From contig NZ_CP134876.1 in the NCBI RefSeq assembly GCF_032108445.1, positions 186,001-250,000 on the forward strand: 64,000 bases of DNA, given 5' to 3'. The first letter of the stretch is position 1; each line of letters opens with the position of its first letter. A model generated the notes under the pieces. That model searched no databases. It was not told the DNA's origin and was given only the letters and a program-made list of their open reading frames with translations. Shown piece after piece: positions 22,836-31,691 of the stretch. Made by a program: the position numbers and the translations under genes. The stretch is from Micromonospora halotolerans. GTDB lineage: Bacteria > Actinomycetota > Actinomycetes > Mycobacteriales > Micromonosporaceae.

Positions 22836-22999
22836 TCCGTTCCTCCGCGGGGTCTGCTGGGCGGTCTGCGCGGTATCCCTTCTGCCCCGCGGCGCACGGC
22901 TCAATCCCGCCGGGCGGAGCGCCGCATCGCCCGGAGGACCCGGGCATCGGCCGGTCGGCCGAGGCCGCCCCGCTCCCGGCGGGGCTAGCCTCGGTCACC

Positions 23000-23362
23000 A
23001 TGCGCGTGCCGAACAACCGGGTGGCGACCCGTTCCGCGGCGCTGGCCGCGAGGTCCAGCCTCACCACGCTCACCGCCGTCGTCGGCACCGCCGGCCTCGC
23101 CGCGGCTGCCGCCAACCCCGGCCTGCTGGCCGCAGTCGACCAGCACGCCGCCGGCGTACGCGACAGCCTGGACGGCGACCGCCGCCCGCTGACCGTGGCG
23201 GCGCTCGCCGGATACGCCGAGGGCGTGCGCGACGCGGCGCGGGAGCACGGCTGGGAGCCGCCGGTCGAGCCGGTCGACTGGTCCGAGCCGGACTGGGTGC
23301 TCACCCGCCTGCTCGCGGTCTGCCTGCTGACCCGCGCGCTGGACCCTCGCGACCTGGCCTGA
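23000..23362 (+). CDS. Hypothetical protein, 120 aa
   Basis: ATG at 23000. N-terminal hydrophobic segment (TTLTAVVGTAGLAAAAA) followed by PGLLAAVDQHAAGVRDSL and a tryptophan-containing C-terminal part (GWEPPVEPVDWSEPDWV) ending in a helix. It resembles small actinobacterial proteins annotated near natural-product loci (possibly DUF6401), but I am not certain. No neighbour suggests a task. Confidence 0.65.
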   Translation: MRVPNNRVATRSAALAARSSLTTLTAVVGTAGLAAAAANPGLLAAVDQHAAGVRDSLDGDRRPLTVAALAGYAEGVRDAAREHGWEPPVEPVDWSEPDWVLTRLLAVCLLTRALDPRDLA

Positions 23363-23371
23363 GACACGGCG

Positions 23372-23405
23372 GAGGGTGCCCGCGATTCGCCCCGCGGACA
23401 CCCTC
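23372..23405. terminator. Bidirectional hairpin
   Basis: GAGGGTG-C-CCGCG (23372-23384) pairs with CGCGG-A-CACCCTC (23393-23405), one mismatch, 8-base loop, between convergent genes. Confidence 0.55.
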
Positions 23406-23421
23406 GTCGCCCCGTTGTCGC

Positions 23422-24282
23422 TCAGCCGTTGGGCCGGCGGAACTGCTGGGTCTCGTCCCCGGCGCCGGAGCGGTACGTCCCCTGCGCCCCCGACATCGAC
23501 GACTGCGGCGTGGCCGGGGCGGGCTGGCCGCCCCGATCGGCCATCTGCCGCTCGTAGTCGCTGCGACCGGCGCCCTGCGCCTGGCGCTGCTGCTGGATCG
23601 CCCGGGACTCCGCGGCGGCCCGGTCGAGCCACCGGTCCCAGCGGGCCTGCATGGGCTTCACCAGACCACCGCCCACGCCGACCACCAGGATGCCGGCGAT
23701 GGTGCCGAGGAACGCGATGAGCACCGGCGTGGTGACCGTGGTGGCGATGCCCACCTGGTTGAGCGCGGCGATGACGCCGAGCGCCAGGACGAAGATCGCT
23801 GCCACGTCGGCCAGCACCCGGCCGTACGAGAGCCCACCGAGGGCGCCCGAGACCAGATCCCGCACCGCGTTGGCGATGGCGGCCGCGATGACCACGATGA
23901 CGATCGCCACGAAGGCCCGCGGCAGCCAGGAGACCACCCCCCGGATCAGGTCACTGATCGCGTTGGGTCCCCACACCCCGAAGGCGAACTGCAGGGTGAA
24001 CAGCAGGACCGCGTAGTAGGCCAGTTTGGCCAGGATGTCGCTGGCGTCGTATCTCGTGCGTTCGAGCGCGCGTTTGACGCCGCCGCGTTCGACGGCGCGG
24101 TCGAATCCCACCCGTTCCAGTGCCGCGTCCACGATTTTGAGGACGGCTCGGGCGATGAGCCAACCCACCACGAGGATCGCGATGAACGCGATGGCCCTCG
24201 GGATGAAGAGCAGGATCGACCTCCAGAAATCGGTCAGGGCGTCACCGATGTCGGCCTGCCCGACCGCGAGGGTTTTCGGCAT
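23422..24282 (-). CDS. Conserved TM-helix protein, mechanosensitive-channel-like, 286 aa
   Basis: ATG at 24282 has AGGAGG nearby. Residues 25-230 carry four to five hydrophobic segments with the repeat of the conserved TM helix family (PRAIAFIAILVVGWLIARAV; LPRAFVAIVIVVIAAAIANAV; GTIAGILVVGVGGGL), each pair separated by amphipathic loops such as FDRAVERGG. The C-terminal about 60 residues are Gln/Gly/Ser-rich and disordered. These proteins resemble MscS pores but lack the beta domain. The first about 80 codons use more A/T-ending codons than the rest. Confidence 0.82.
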   Translation of the reverse strand: MPKTLAVGQADIGDALTDFWRSILLFIPRAIAFIAILVVGWLIARAVLKIVDAALERVGFDRAVERGGVKRALERTRYDASDILAKLAYYAVLLFTLQFAFGVWGPNAISDLIRGVVSWLPRAFVAIVIVVIAAAIANAVRDLVSGALGGLSYGRVLADVAAIFVLALGVIAALNQVGIATTVTTPVLIAFLGTIAGILVVGVGGGLVKPMQARWDRWLDRAAAESRAIQQQRQAQGAGRSDYERQMADRGGQPAPATPQSSMSGAQGTYRSGAGDETQQFRRPNG

Positions 24283-24482
24283 GTTGTCCCTCCTGTCGCG
24301 TGAACTGCGCCGCCCGCATACCCGGTCGCGTCGGCAGCACGCCGGGCCGACCCGGGGCAATTTCCCGACATGGCCGGGCGAACTACCCCTGACCTGCACT
24401 AACCCCCGCGATCGGGCCGGTTTGGGGCCGACGCGCGCGCGTGCTCGAAACCTGACCGCCAGGCTCCGGTTAGGCTGCGGTC

Positions 24483-26615
24483 ATGCCAGGCACCGTCGGG
24501 CGGGTCCCCACGCCATCAGCCCCCAACCCGGGAGCGAGCGCCGGACCGGGCGCGACCGGCGCGGCGACGGTCCTGGCCCACCCGTGGGCGGACACGCCAC
24601 TCGGTCCGCCGGACGGCTGGGATCCGGCGGTCCGTGCCGTGGTCGACCTGGTGCTGGCCTCCCCGGTGCCGATGGCCCTGCTCTACGGCGAGGACCTGGT
24701 CCTGCTCTACAACGACGGGTACGCGGAGCTGATCGGCGACCGGCACCCGGCGGCGCTCGGGCAGCCGGCGGCGGAGGTGTTCGCCGACCTCTGGCACGAC
24801 CCCGCCGCCGGGCAGGTGGTCACCCGGGTCTACCGGCGGGGCGAGCCCTACCTGGAGCGGGAGGCGGTGCTGCCGGTCGACCGGCACCAGGGGGGCCACG
24901 CCGAGCCCGCCGTGTTCACCCGCGGCTACTCCCCGGTCCGCGACTCGACCGGGCAGATCATCGGCGTGCTCACCGTGGCGGCCCAGACCACCCAGGTCAC
25001 CCAGCAGCTGCAGAGCCTGAGCGACTTCGCGGCGGCGCTCTCCGGCACGCTCACCCTGGACGACGTCGCCCGGGTCACGCTGCGCTACTGCCTGCACTCC
25101 TTCGACGCCGACCGGGTCTCGTTCGTCGTCGACGAGGGCTCCGCCTGGCGGATGGTCCGCCGGGTCCGGGGTGAGCTGCTGGACGAGGCCGACGAGCGGC
25201 TGCCGCCGCTGTGGCGGCGGCTGCCCGCCGACTCGGCCGTGCCGAACGCGGTGACCGCTCGCAGCGGGGTGTCGTCCTTCGTGGGCGACGGCCAGCCGCT
25301 ACGGGACAGCGCGGCGGACCGGCACGACGAGAAGATCCGGGCGATCGCCTCGCTGCCGCTGCGCTCGACCGTCATCCGCGGCGCGCTGACCGTCGGCTAC
25401 CAGGCCGCGCACCCCTGGTCGCCGGCGGAACGGGCGTTGCTCGCCGCCTCGGCCGAGCTGGTCGGCCAGGCCGCCGAGCGGGCCCGCCGCTTCGAGACCC
25501 AGCACGGCACCGCCCAGCTGCTGCAGCGCAGCATGCTCCCGGAGCAGCTGCCCGACCTGCCCCGGCTGCGGATCGCCGCCCGCTACGACCCCGGCGTCGA
25601 CGGCAACGCCGCCGGTGGCGACTTCTACGACGCGTTCGTGCTGCCCACCGGCGCGCTCGGCGTGGTGCTCGGCGACGTGGCCGGGCACGACGTGCAGGCC
25701 GCCGCCCGGATGGGCCAGGTACGCGCCGCGCTGCGCGCGCTGGCCCTCTCCGACCCCCGGCCGGACGCGGTGCTCGGCGGCCTGGACCGGCTGGTCGCCA
25801 GCCTGGGCACCGAGGGCGGCACGCACGAGCTCTTCGTGACCGTGGTGTTCGGCGTGATCGAGGCCGACCGGGAACGGGTCACCCTGGCCAGCGCGGGCCA
25901 TCCCGCGCCGCTGATCCGGCGCTGCCCCGCCGAGGGCGACCCGGTCGCCGAGTACGTCGAGGTGCCGCCGGCGCCGCCGCTGGGTCTGGGCGGCCGCCCG
26001 CGGACGGTCACCGTGCCGTTCCGCCCCGGCGACACCCTGCTGCTGTTCAGCGACGGGGTGGTGGAGCGGCGCTGGCAGGACCTCACCGCCGGCCTGACCG
26101 GGCTGAGCGCGGCGGTGACCGCCGCGAGCAGCGGGGACCCGCGGGCGCTCTGCGCGGTGGCGACCGCCGCGGTTCCGGGCGCCACCGAGGACGACGTGGC
26201 TGTGCTGGCCGTCGAGCACGCGGTCAAGCCGAGCCGGTCGGCCCGCATGGAGGTGCCGGCCGAGCCGACCGCGCCGAGCCGGGTCCGGCACTGGCTGACC
26301 GCCCAGCTCACCGACTGGCAGGTGCCCGAGGCGGTGGTCGGCGCGGCGGTGCTCTGCACCAGCGAGCTGACCACCAACGCCCTGCTGCACGCCGGCACCG
26401 CCGCCCGGGTCGAGATCGACCTGAGCCCGGAACGCCTGCTGGTCTCGGTCGCGGACTCCGGCACACGGGGGCAGGTGACCCGGGCGCAGACCGACACGCT
26501 GAGCAGCCGGGGCCGCGGGCTGGGGCTCATCGAGGAGCTGAGCGACGCCTGGGGCACCGACCCCACGGTGCGGGGGTCGACGGTCTGGTTCGAAATCCTC
26601 ATCCCACCCGGGTGA
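24483..26615 (+). CDS. SpoIIE-type PP2C phosphatase with PAS, GAF and HATPase domains, 710 aa
   Basis: Domains in order: PAS-like sensor (residues about 45-165, PMALLYGEDLVLLYNDGYAE), GAF (about 175-330), SpoIIE PP2C (about 345-565, with AGGDFYDAF, LGDVAGHD, LFSDGVVERR, DDVAVLAV) and a C-terminal anti-sigma-type HATPase (LCTSELTTNALLHAG, GRGLGLIEEL). This is the RsbU-plus-RsbW layout: the phosphatase would dephosphorylate an anti-sigma antagonist while the ATPase part could itself bind a sigma factor or antagonist. Start ATG at 24483 after a low-GC stretch. It could control the SigB-type factor at 39428 (inference). Confidence 0.93.
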   Translation: MPGTVGRVPTPSAPNPGASAGPGATGAATVLAHPWADTPLGPPDGWDPAVRAVVDLVLASPVPMALLYGEDLVLLYNDGYAELIGDRHPAALGQPAAEVFADLWHDPAAGQVVTRVYRRGEPYLEREAVLPVDRHQGGHAEPAVFTRGYSPVRDSTGQIIGVLTVAAQTTQVTQQLQSLSDFAAALSGTLTLDDVARVTLRYCLHSFDADRVSFVVDEGSAWRMVRRVRGELLDEADERLPPLWRRLPADSAVPNAVTARSGVSSFVGDGQPLRDSAADRHDEKIRAIASLPLRSTVIRGALTVGYQAAHPWSPAERALLAASAELVGQAAERARRFETQHGTAQLLQRSMLPEQLPDLPRLRIAARYDPGVDGNAAGGDFYDAFVLPTGALGVVLGDVAGHDVQAAARMGQVRAALRALALSDPRPDAVLGGLDRLVASLGTEGGTHELFVTVVFGVIEADRERVTLASAGHPAPLIRRCPAEGDPVAEYVEVPPAPPLGLGGRPRTVTVPFRPGDTLLLFSDGVVERRWQDLTAGLTGLSAAVTAASSGDPRALCAVATAAVPGATEDDVAVLAVEHAVKPSRSARMEVPAEPTAPSRVRHWLTAQLTDWQVPEAVVGAAVLCTSELTTNALLHAGTAARVEIDLSPERLLVSVADSGTRGQVTRAQTDTLSSRGRGLGLIEELSDAWGTDPTVRGSTVWFEILIPPG

Positions 26616-26656
26616 GTCGCGCGTCGGGGCCGGCCCGGACGGGTAGGAGGGGAGCC

Positions 26657-27418
26657 ATGCCTGACGACAACCGCTGCGGCGTCCTCTTCGACGTGGACGG
26701 CACCCTGGTCGACACCACGTACCTGCACACGGTGAGCTGGTGGGAGGCGCTCCGCCAGGGCGACCACCGGGTGCCGATGGCGCGGATCCACCGGGCCATC
26801 GGGATGGGCTCGGACAAGCTCCTCGACCACCTGCTCGGCGCGGAACGGGACCGGGACGCGGACGGCAAGCTGCGCGACACGCACGACGCGCTGTACGCCG
26901 AGTACTGGGAGCGGCTGGTGCCGCTGCCCCGGGCGGTGGACCTGCTGCGCGCCTGCGCGGCCCGCGGGCTGCGGGTGGTGCTGGCCACGTCGGCGGCCGA
27001 GCACGAGGTGGCCGCCCTGCGGGCCGCCCTCGACGCCGACGACGTGATCGACACGGTGACCTCCTCGGCGGACGCGGAGGAGAGCAAGCCGGCTCCGGAC
27101 ATCCTGGCGGCCGCGCTGGCCCAGTCGGGGCTGGCCGCCGAGCGGGCGGTGTTCGTGGGCGACTCGGTCTGGGACGTCGCCGCCGCCGGCAAGCTGGACG
27201 TGCCCTGCATCGGGCTGACCTGTGGCGGCACCAGCCGCGGCGAGCTGGCGGGCTCGGGTGCGGTGGCCGTCTACGACGACCCGGCCGCCCTGCTGGACGG
27301 CCTCGCCGACAGCGCGATCGCCGCCCTCACCGACCCGGCCAGGTCGGTTCGCGCCCCGCGCCGGGCCGGCGACACGGTGACCGGTCCCACGGGCGAGAAG
27401 ACGGACGCGGAGGCATAG
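26657..27418 (+). CDS. HAD-family hydrolase (beta-phosphoglucomutase/phosphatase-like), 253 aa
   Basis: Motif I FDVDGTLVDTTYLHTVSWWE, motif II ATSAAEHE, Lys in SKPAPDI and motif IV VGDSVWDVAAAG. The helical cap between motifs I and II marks subclass I. ATG at 26657 follows GGAGGGGAG. Family members hydrolyse small phosphate esters; substrate unknown. It lies 41 bases after the SpoIIE gene and 65 before the antiporter gene, all on the same strand. The last about 35 residues are disordered. Confidence 0.88.
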   Translation: MPDDNRCGVLFDVDGTLVDTTYLHTVSWWEALRQGDHRVPMARIHRAIGMGSDKLLDHLLGAERDRDADGKLRDTHDALYAEYWERLVPLPRAVDLLRACAARGLRVVLATSAAEHEVAALRAALDADDVIDTVTSSADAEESKPAPDILAAALAQSGLAAERAVFVGDSVWDVAAAGKLDVPCIGLTCGGTSRGELAGSGAVAVYDDPAALLDGLADSAIAALTDPARSVRAPRRAGDTVTGPTGEKTDAEA

Positions 27419-27483
27419 CCGGTACCGCTTCGGGGCACTGGTGACCACCTGCCCGCACCGCCGGGCGGCGGAAGGGTGGTGCC

Positions 27484-28779
27484 GTGGAACCGGTCGATGT
27501 CGCGTTCGCCCTGCTGGGCGTCGGCGCCCTGCTGGCGGGGATCCTGCCCCGGGTGCTGGAACGCCGGCCGCTGTCGATGCCGATCGCGTTCCTCGGCCTC
27601 GGCATGCTGGTCTTCGTGCTGCCCACCGGGCTGCCGACCCCGGACCCGCTGCGCTGGCCGGAGCTGACCACCCACCTCACCGAGGTCGGCGTGATCGTCG
27701 CGCTCATGGGCGCCGGCCTCAAGATCGACCGGCCGTTGAGCTGGGCGCGCTGGTCGTCGACGTGGCGGCTGCTGGCCATCGCCATGCCGCTGTGCATCGC
27801 CGCGGTGGCGGTGTTGGGCTGGTGGTGGGCCGGCCTGGTGCCGGCCGCGGCGCTGCTGCTGGGCGCCGCGCTCGCCCCGACCGACCCGGTGCTCGCCTCC
27901 GACGTGCAGGTCGGCGAGCCGACCGACGTGGAGGACTCGGAGGACGAGGTGCGCTTCGCGCTCACCTCCGAGGCCGGGCTGAACGACGGCCTGGCCTTCC
28001 CCTTCGTCTACGCGGCCATCGCCATCGCCACCACCAGCCTCGCCCCGGCGGACTGGCTGGCCCACTGGCTCGCGGTCGACGTGCTCTACAAGCTCGCCGT
28101 CGGGGTGGGCGGCGGCCTGCTCGTCGGCTGGCTGCTCGGCAAGCTGTTCTTCCGGGCCCCGAGCAACCTGCGGCTGGCCCGGCACGCCGAGGGCTTCCTC
28201 GCCCTCGCCGCGACCTTCCTGGCGTACGGGCTGGTCGAGGTGGTCGGCGGGTACGGCTTCCTGGCCGTGTTCGTGGCGGCCCGGGCGATCCGCGCGGCCG
28301 AACGCACCCACGAGTTCCACTCCGTGCTGCACGACTTCGCCGAGCAGGTCGAGCGGCTGCTCACCGTGCTGTTGCTGCTGCTCTTCGGCGGCGCGGTGAT
28401 CGGTGGGCTGCTCGCCCCGCTGACCTGGCCGGCGGCCCTGGTGGGGCTGGCCCTCGTGTTCGTGGTCCGGCCGCTGGCCGGCTGGCTGTCGCTGCGCGGC
28501 GCGCCGGGCCGTCCGGCCGAGCACTGGGTGATCTCGTTGTTCGGCATCCGCGGCGTCGGCTCGTTCTACTACCTGGCGTACGCCACCAGCAAGACGGAGT
28601 TTCCGCAGGCCGAGCTGATCTGGGCGACGGTCGGCCTGGTCGTGGTGATCTCGGTGGTGGTGCACGGGATCGCGGCCACCCCGGTCATGCAGCTGCTGGA
28701 CCGGGCCGGCGAGCGGACCCGGGAGGCCTCAGAGCGGGGCCGGGCGGACGAACCCGCCCTGGACGGCGTCCGGGGCTGA
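27484..28779 (+). CDS. Cation:proton antiporter (CPA1/NhaP type), 431 aa
   Basis: Ten or more hydrophobic helices. The ion-site motif APTDPVLASDVQVGEP and SEAGLNDGLAFPF correspond to the conserved Asp-containing helices of CPA1 exchangers. It would exchange Na+ or K+ for H+ across the membrane. GTG start at 27484. Its last 51 bases overlap the 3' end of the convergent MEDS/HATPase gene, so both proteins' C-termini are read from opposite strands of the same DNA. Confidence 0.88.
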   Translation: MEPVDVAFALLGVGALLAGILPRVLERRPLSMPIAFLGLGMLVFVLPTGLPTPDPLRWPELTTHLTEVGVIVALMGAGLKIDRPLSWARWSSTWRLLAIAMPLCIAAVAVLGWWWAGLVPAAALLLGAALAPTDPVLASDVQVGEPTDVEDSEDEVRFALTSEAGLNDGLAFPFVYAAIAIATTSLAPADWLAHWLAVDVLYKLAVGVGGGLLVGWLLGKLFFRAPSNLRLARHAEGFLALAATFLAYGLVEVVGGYGFLAVFVAARAIRAAERTHEFHSVLHDFAEQVERLLTVLLLLLFGGAVIGGLLAPLTWPAALVGLALVFVVRPLAGWLSLRGAPGRPAEHWVISLFGIRGVGSFYYLAYATSKTEFPQAELIWATVGLVVVISVVVHGIAATPVMQLLDRAGERTREASERGRADEPALDGVRG

Positions 28780-29781
28780 TCGGGGCGCCGGCACCAGCCG
28801 GGCGGCCGGCAGCTCCAGGTGCAGCCGCACCGTGGTCACCCCGTCGGCGACGTGCACGTCCACCAGGTCGCAGAGCCGGTGCACCAGCAGCAGCCCCCGG
28901 CCGCGCACGCCGGTCACCGGCGGCGGGATCCGGCCGGCCAGCGGGTCGGCCAGCTCGCCCGGGCCGCTCACCTCGCAGACGAGGTCGCCCGAGGCGGCCC
29001 AGCACCGGGCGATGGCCGGCCCGGCGCCGTGGGTCAGCGCGTTGGAGGCCAGCTCGGTGACGGCGATCCGCAGGTCGTCGACCCGTTCCGCGGCGAGCCC
29101 GGCGGCCTCGGCAACGGCGGCCACCGCCGCGCGCAGCGCCCCGAGGCCCTCCGGCCGGACCGGCTCCACGTGCGCGTCGTCGGGTGGCGAGGGCAGCGGA
29201 CGGGCCAGCCGGCGCAGCACCGCCCGGGGCGGCCGGTAGCCGGCGCTGGGTCGGGCCACTCCCCCGCTGACCAGCCAGGGATGGGTCCGGGCGATGTCGA
29301 CGAGCATCGCCGCCGGCAGCCGGGACCGGTCGAACAGGCAGCGCACGGTGAGCGGCCGCTCGGCGAGGCCCAGGTTGATCATCGCCTCGTGCTCGACGCA
29401 GTGCCGGTGGGTGGCCGGGCGCCGGCCGGGCCACAGCGACTCGGCCACGACGCGGACCCGGCGGCCGGGGAACCGGTCGGCGAAGTCGTTCAGCGTGGTG
29501 ATGATGGCCGCCGGGTTGCGCCCCAGCACCGCCATGTCGGCCACGTCGACACCGTCGAGCGGGTCGAGCAGCGGCCGGACCAGGGGCAGCCGGTCGGTGG
29601 GCACGGCGACCAGCACCGGCTCGCCGGCGGCCCGTCCGGCCTCGACGAACCTGCCCACGGCGGCGCCGTAGTCCCGGTCGTCGGTGTAGAACAGGGCGTC
29701 GTGGCGCAGCCCGCCATCCGGGAACGGCGACCGGTCGACGCCGGTCCTGCCGTCCCGCGGCCGACCGCCGGCACCGCTCAC
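28729..29781 (-). CDS. MEDS-domain protein with anti-sigma-type HATPase, 350 aa
   Basis: GTG at 29781 chosen for GGAGG about 9 bases upstream. Residues about 25-190 fit the MEDS sensor domain (HDALFYTDDRDYGAAVGRFV, LPAAMLVDIARTHPWLV). Residues about 220-330 form a RsbW-like HATPase (RIAVTELASNALTHGAG, GRGLLLVHRLCD). These two-domain proteins are typical actinobacterial anti-sigma/serine-kinase candidates. With the SpoIIE protein 2 kb away it could complete a partner-switch on the SigB-type factor. Its 3' end overlaps the antiporter gene. Confidence 0.85.
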   Translation of the reverse strand: MSGAGGRPRDGRTGVDRSPFPDGGLRHDALFYTDDRDYGAAVGRFVEAGRAAGEPVLVAVPTDRLPLVRPLLDPLDGVDVADMAVLGRNPAAIITTLNDFADRFPGRRVRVVAESLWPGRRPATHRHCVEHEAMINLGLAERPLTVRCLFDRSRLPAAMLVDIARTHPWLVSGGVARPSAGYRPPRAVLRRLARPLPSPPDDAHVEPVRPEGLGALRAAVAAVAEAAGLAAERVDDLRIAVTELASNALTHGAGPAIARCWAASGDLVCEVSGPGELADPLAGRIPPPVTGVRGRGLLLVHRLCDLVDVHVADGVTTVRLHLELPAARLVPAPRSAPDAVQGGFVRPAPL

Positions 29782-29847
29782 TGCCCCTGCACCTCCCCGC
29801 CGAACGATACCCGTGGGTGACGGGCCGCCTGCGCGCAGTGGCACCGG

Positions 29848-30816
29848 TCAGCCACGGTCCGCGAGCAAGCGGGCGGCCAGGGCACGGCCCAGGTCCCGGC
29901 CGGAGCGCCAGGCGCCCTGTACCCGCGGCCGCCCGAAGGCGTCACCGGCGAGGCCGATCCCCTCGTCGTCCAGGTGGTAGGGGCCGTCCACGCGGGCGGC
30001 CGGTTTCGCGTACGTCCAGCGGTGCACGTGGGTCAGTTGGGCCGGCTCGGGCAGGCCGAACAGGTCGCGGACGGCCTGCTCGATGGCGGGGCCGGCGGAG
30101 GTGGGCTGGAGCAGGTGGCCGGAGGCGAACTCGGCCGTGGTGTGCGCGACCAGCACCGGGGCGCCGTCGCCGCGCCGGTCCCCGTCGTCACAGACCGAAC
30201 TCAGCACCGGGTGCTCGTTGACGAACGCGCCCCGGAAGTCCGGCCAGCGGCGGGCCGGGAAGCGCAGCACCCCGGCCAGCGCGGAGGACCAGCGCTGGGC
30301 CGCCACCGCCCGGGTGGCCGCCGCCAGCGCGGGGTCGAGCAGCAGGGCGGCCTGCGGGCCCGGCATGGCCAGCACGACCGCCTCGGCGGCCCGCCCGTCC
30401 ACGCGGGGACCCGGTTCGACGGTCATGACCAGCCGGTTGTGCGCCACCGGCAGGCCCTCGGCCAGGTGCTCCACGAGCGAGCGGAGCCCGCGCGGGGCGG
30501 CCCAGCGCACCGGACCGGCCACCTCCTCGCGCCCCCGCGGCCCGTACGCGACGAGCGTGTCGGTCCACTCCCGGGCCAGGCCGGCGGCCCGCCACCCCTC
30601 GACCACCGCGGCGAAGTCGGGGTCGTCGACGGTGAAGTAGGCGGCGCCCAGGTCGGCGGGGCGGCCCTCGAAGCGCTTGCTGGCCATCCGCCCGCCGGTC
30701 ACCCGGGCGCGTTCCCGGACCTCCACCGGGATGCCGGCCCCCGCCAACTCGGCCGCGCAGGCCACCCCGGCGATGCCCGCGCCGACCACCACCACACCCG
30801 CCCGGTCCGCAGTCAC
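29848..30816 (-). CDS. FAD-dependent oxidoreductase, renalase-like, 322 aa
   Basis: GTG start at 30816. Rossmann motif VVVVGAGIAGVACAAELAGAG, then GGRMASKRFEGRPADLGAAYF and, near the C-terminus, GIGLAGDAFGRPRVQGAW, the renalase/amine-oxidase-like pattern. Bacterial renalase-like enzymes oxidise aberrant dihydro-nicotinamide forms; here that is inference from family only. Neighbours are unrelated; it is 66 bases upstream of the MEDS gene on the same strand. Confidence 0.86.
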   Translation of the reverse strand: MTADRAGVVVVGAGIAGVACAAELAGAGIPVEVRERARVTGGRMASKRFEGRPADLGAAYFTVDDPDFAAVVEGWRAAGLAREWTDTLVAYGPRGREEVAGPVRWAAPRGLRSLVEHLAEGLPVAHNRLVMTVEPGPRVDGRAAEAVVLAMPGPQAALLLDPALAAATRAVAAQRWSSALAGVLRFPARRWPDFRGAFVNEHPVLSSVCDDGDRRGDGAPVLVAHTTAEFASGHLLQPTSAGPAIEQAVRDLFGLPEPAQLTHVHRWTYAKPAARVDGPYHLDDEGIGLAGDAFGRPRVQGAWRSGRDLGRALAARLLADRG

Positions 30817-30841
30817 GCGGATGATCGTAGGGGGGCGGCCG

Positions 30842-30867
30842 GCATGAAGACCGCGCGACGGGGGTAG
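30842..30867 (+). promoter_or_regulatory. Weak SigB-like promoter candidate for the DUF3072 gene
   Basis: GCAT (30842-30845), 16 bases, GGGTAG (30862-30867), 31 bases before ATG 30899. It fits GNNT-N14/16-GGGTA loosely. Confidence 0.3.
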
Positions 30868-30898
30868 TGGTACACCTGTTCGAGGAGAGGTGATCACC

Positions 30899-31123
30899 AT
30901 GGCCGACCGCAGCAACGGCAGCAAGGACAACGTCAACCCGGACGCCGCCGTGAAGGACCCGGACGACTGGGTCACCGGCGACGAGCCGCCGACCGCGGCG
31001 CAGGAGTCGTACCTGCACACCCTGGCCCGGGAGGCGGGCGAGGAGGTGCCGGACGGGCTGACGAAGGCCGAGGCGTCCCGCCGGATCGACGAGCTCCAGG
31101 CGGAGACCGGCCGCGGCCGGTGA
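30899..31123 (+). CDS. DUF3072 protein, 74 aa
   Basis: ATG at 30899 chosen for GAGGAGAGG about 9 bases upstream; GTG 30890 would overlap that site. Polar protein with the DUF3072 pattern DWVTGDEPPTAAQESYLHTL and GLTKAEASRRIDELQ, a short helix-hairpin that resembles a SAP-like motif. Small, stress-linked actinobacterial family of unknown function. Confidence 0.85.
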   Translation: MADRSNGSKDNVNPDAAVKDPDDWVTGDEPPTAAQESYLHTLAREAGEEVPDGLTKAEASRRIDELQAETGRGR

Positions 31124-31124
31124 T

Positions 31125-31625
31125 TCAGCGCGGGGGCAGGCGGTGCAGCTCGACCCCGTCGAGCCGTCCCGCCGCCACCCGCGCCGTCAGGTAGGTGGCG
31201 TGCGGCTGGGCCCGCCGGTCGGTGGGTGAGCCGGGGTTGAGCAGCCGCAGGCCGCCCGGGGCCACGCTGTCCCACGGGATGTGGGAGTGCCCGAACACCA
31301 GCAGGTCGCAGTCACCGAAGGCGGCGGCGGAGCGCTCCTCCCGGCGGGTCTTCGGCCCGGTCTCGTGCACCACGGCCACCCGCAGCCCGTCCAGCTCGAC
31401 CCGGGCCACCTCCGGCAGCCGGGCGCGCAGGGCCGGCCCGTCGTTGTTGCCGTACACGCCGACCAGCCGGCGGGACCGGGCCTCCAGGGCGTCCAGCAGC
31501 GACACGTCCACCCAGTCGCCGGCGTGCAGCACCACGTCGGCGGCCTCGACCGCCGTCCAGAGCGCCGCGGGCAGGTCCCGCGCCCGCTTCGGCACGTGCG
31601 TGTCGGCCATGATGACCAGCTCCAT
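31125..31625 (-). CDS. YfcE/MJ0936-type metallophosphoesterase, 166 aa
   Basis: All metal-binding motifs are present: ADTHVPKR, HAGDWVD, YGNNDG, FGHSHIPW and NPGSPTDRR. This single-domain family hydrolyses phosphodiesters in vitro with Mn2+; the physiological substrate is unknown. ATG at 31625. It meets the DUF3072 gene tail to tail with a single base between stops. Confidence 0.9.
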   Translation of the reverse strand: MELVIMADTHVPKRARDLPAALWTAVEAADVVLHAGDWVDVSLLDALEARSRRLVGVYGNNDGPALRARLPEVARVELDGLRVAVVHETGPKTRREERSAAAFGDCDLLVFGHSHIPWDSVAPGGLRLLNPGSPTDRRAQPHATYLTARVAAGRLDGVELHRLPPR

Positions 31626-31691
31626 CCCCCGATCCTGCCCTCCGGCGGTCCCGCTGTCGCGGTGGCGCCCGCACCGGACCCGGGCTCGGGC

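Noticed and set aside
24030..24282. Horizontal transfer of the start of the channel-like gene
   Set aside because: Codon use is somewhat relaxed in the first 80 codons, but there is no sharp boundary, so the evidence is too weak to claim exchange.
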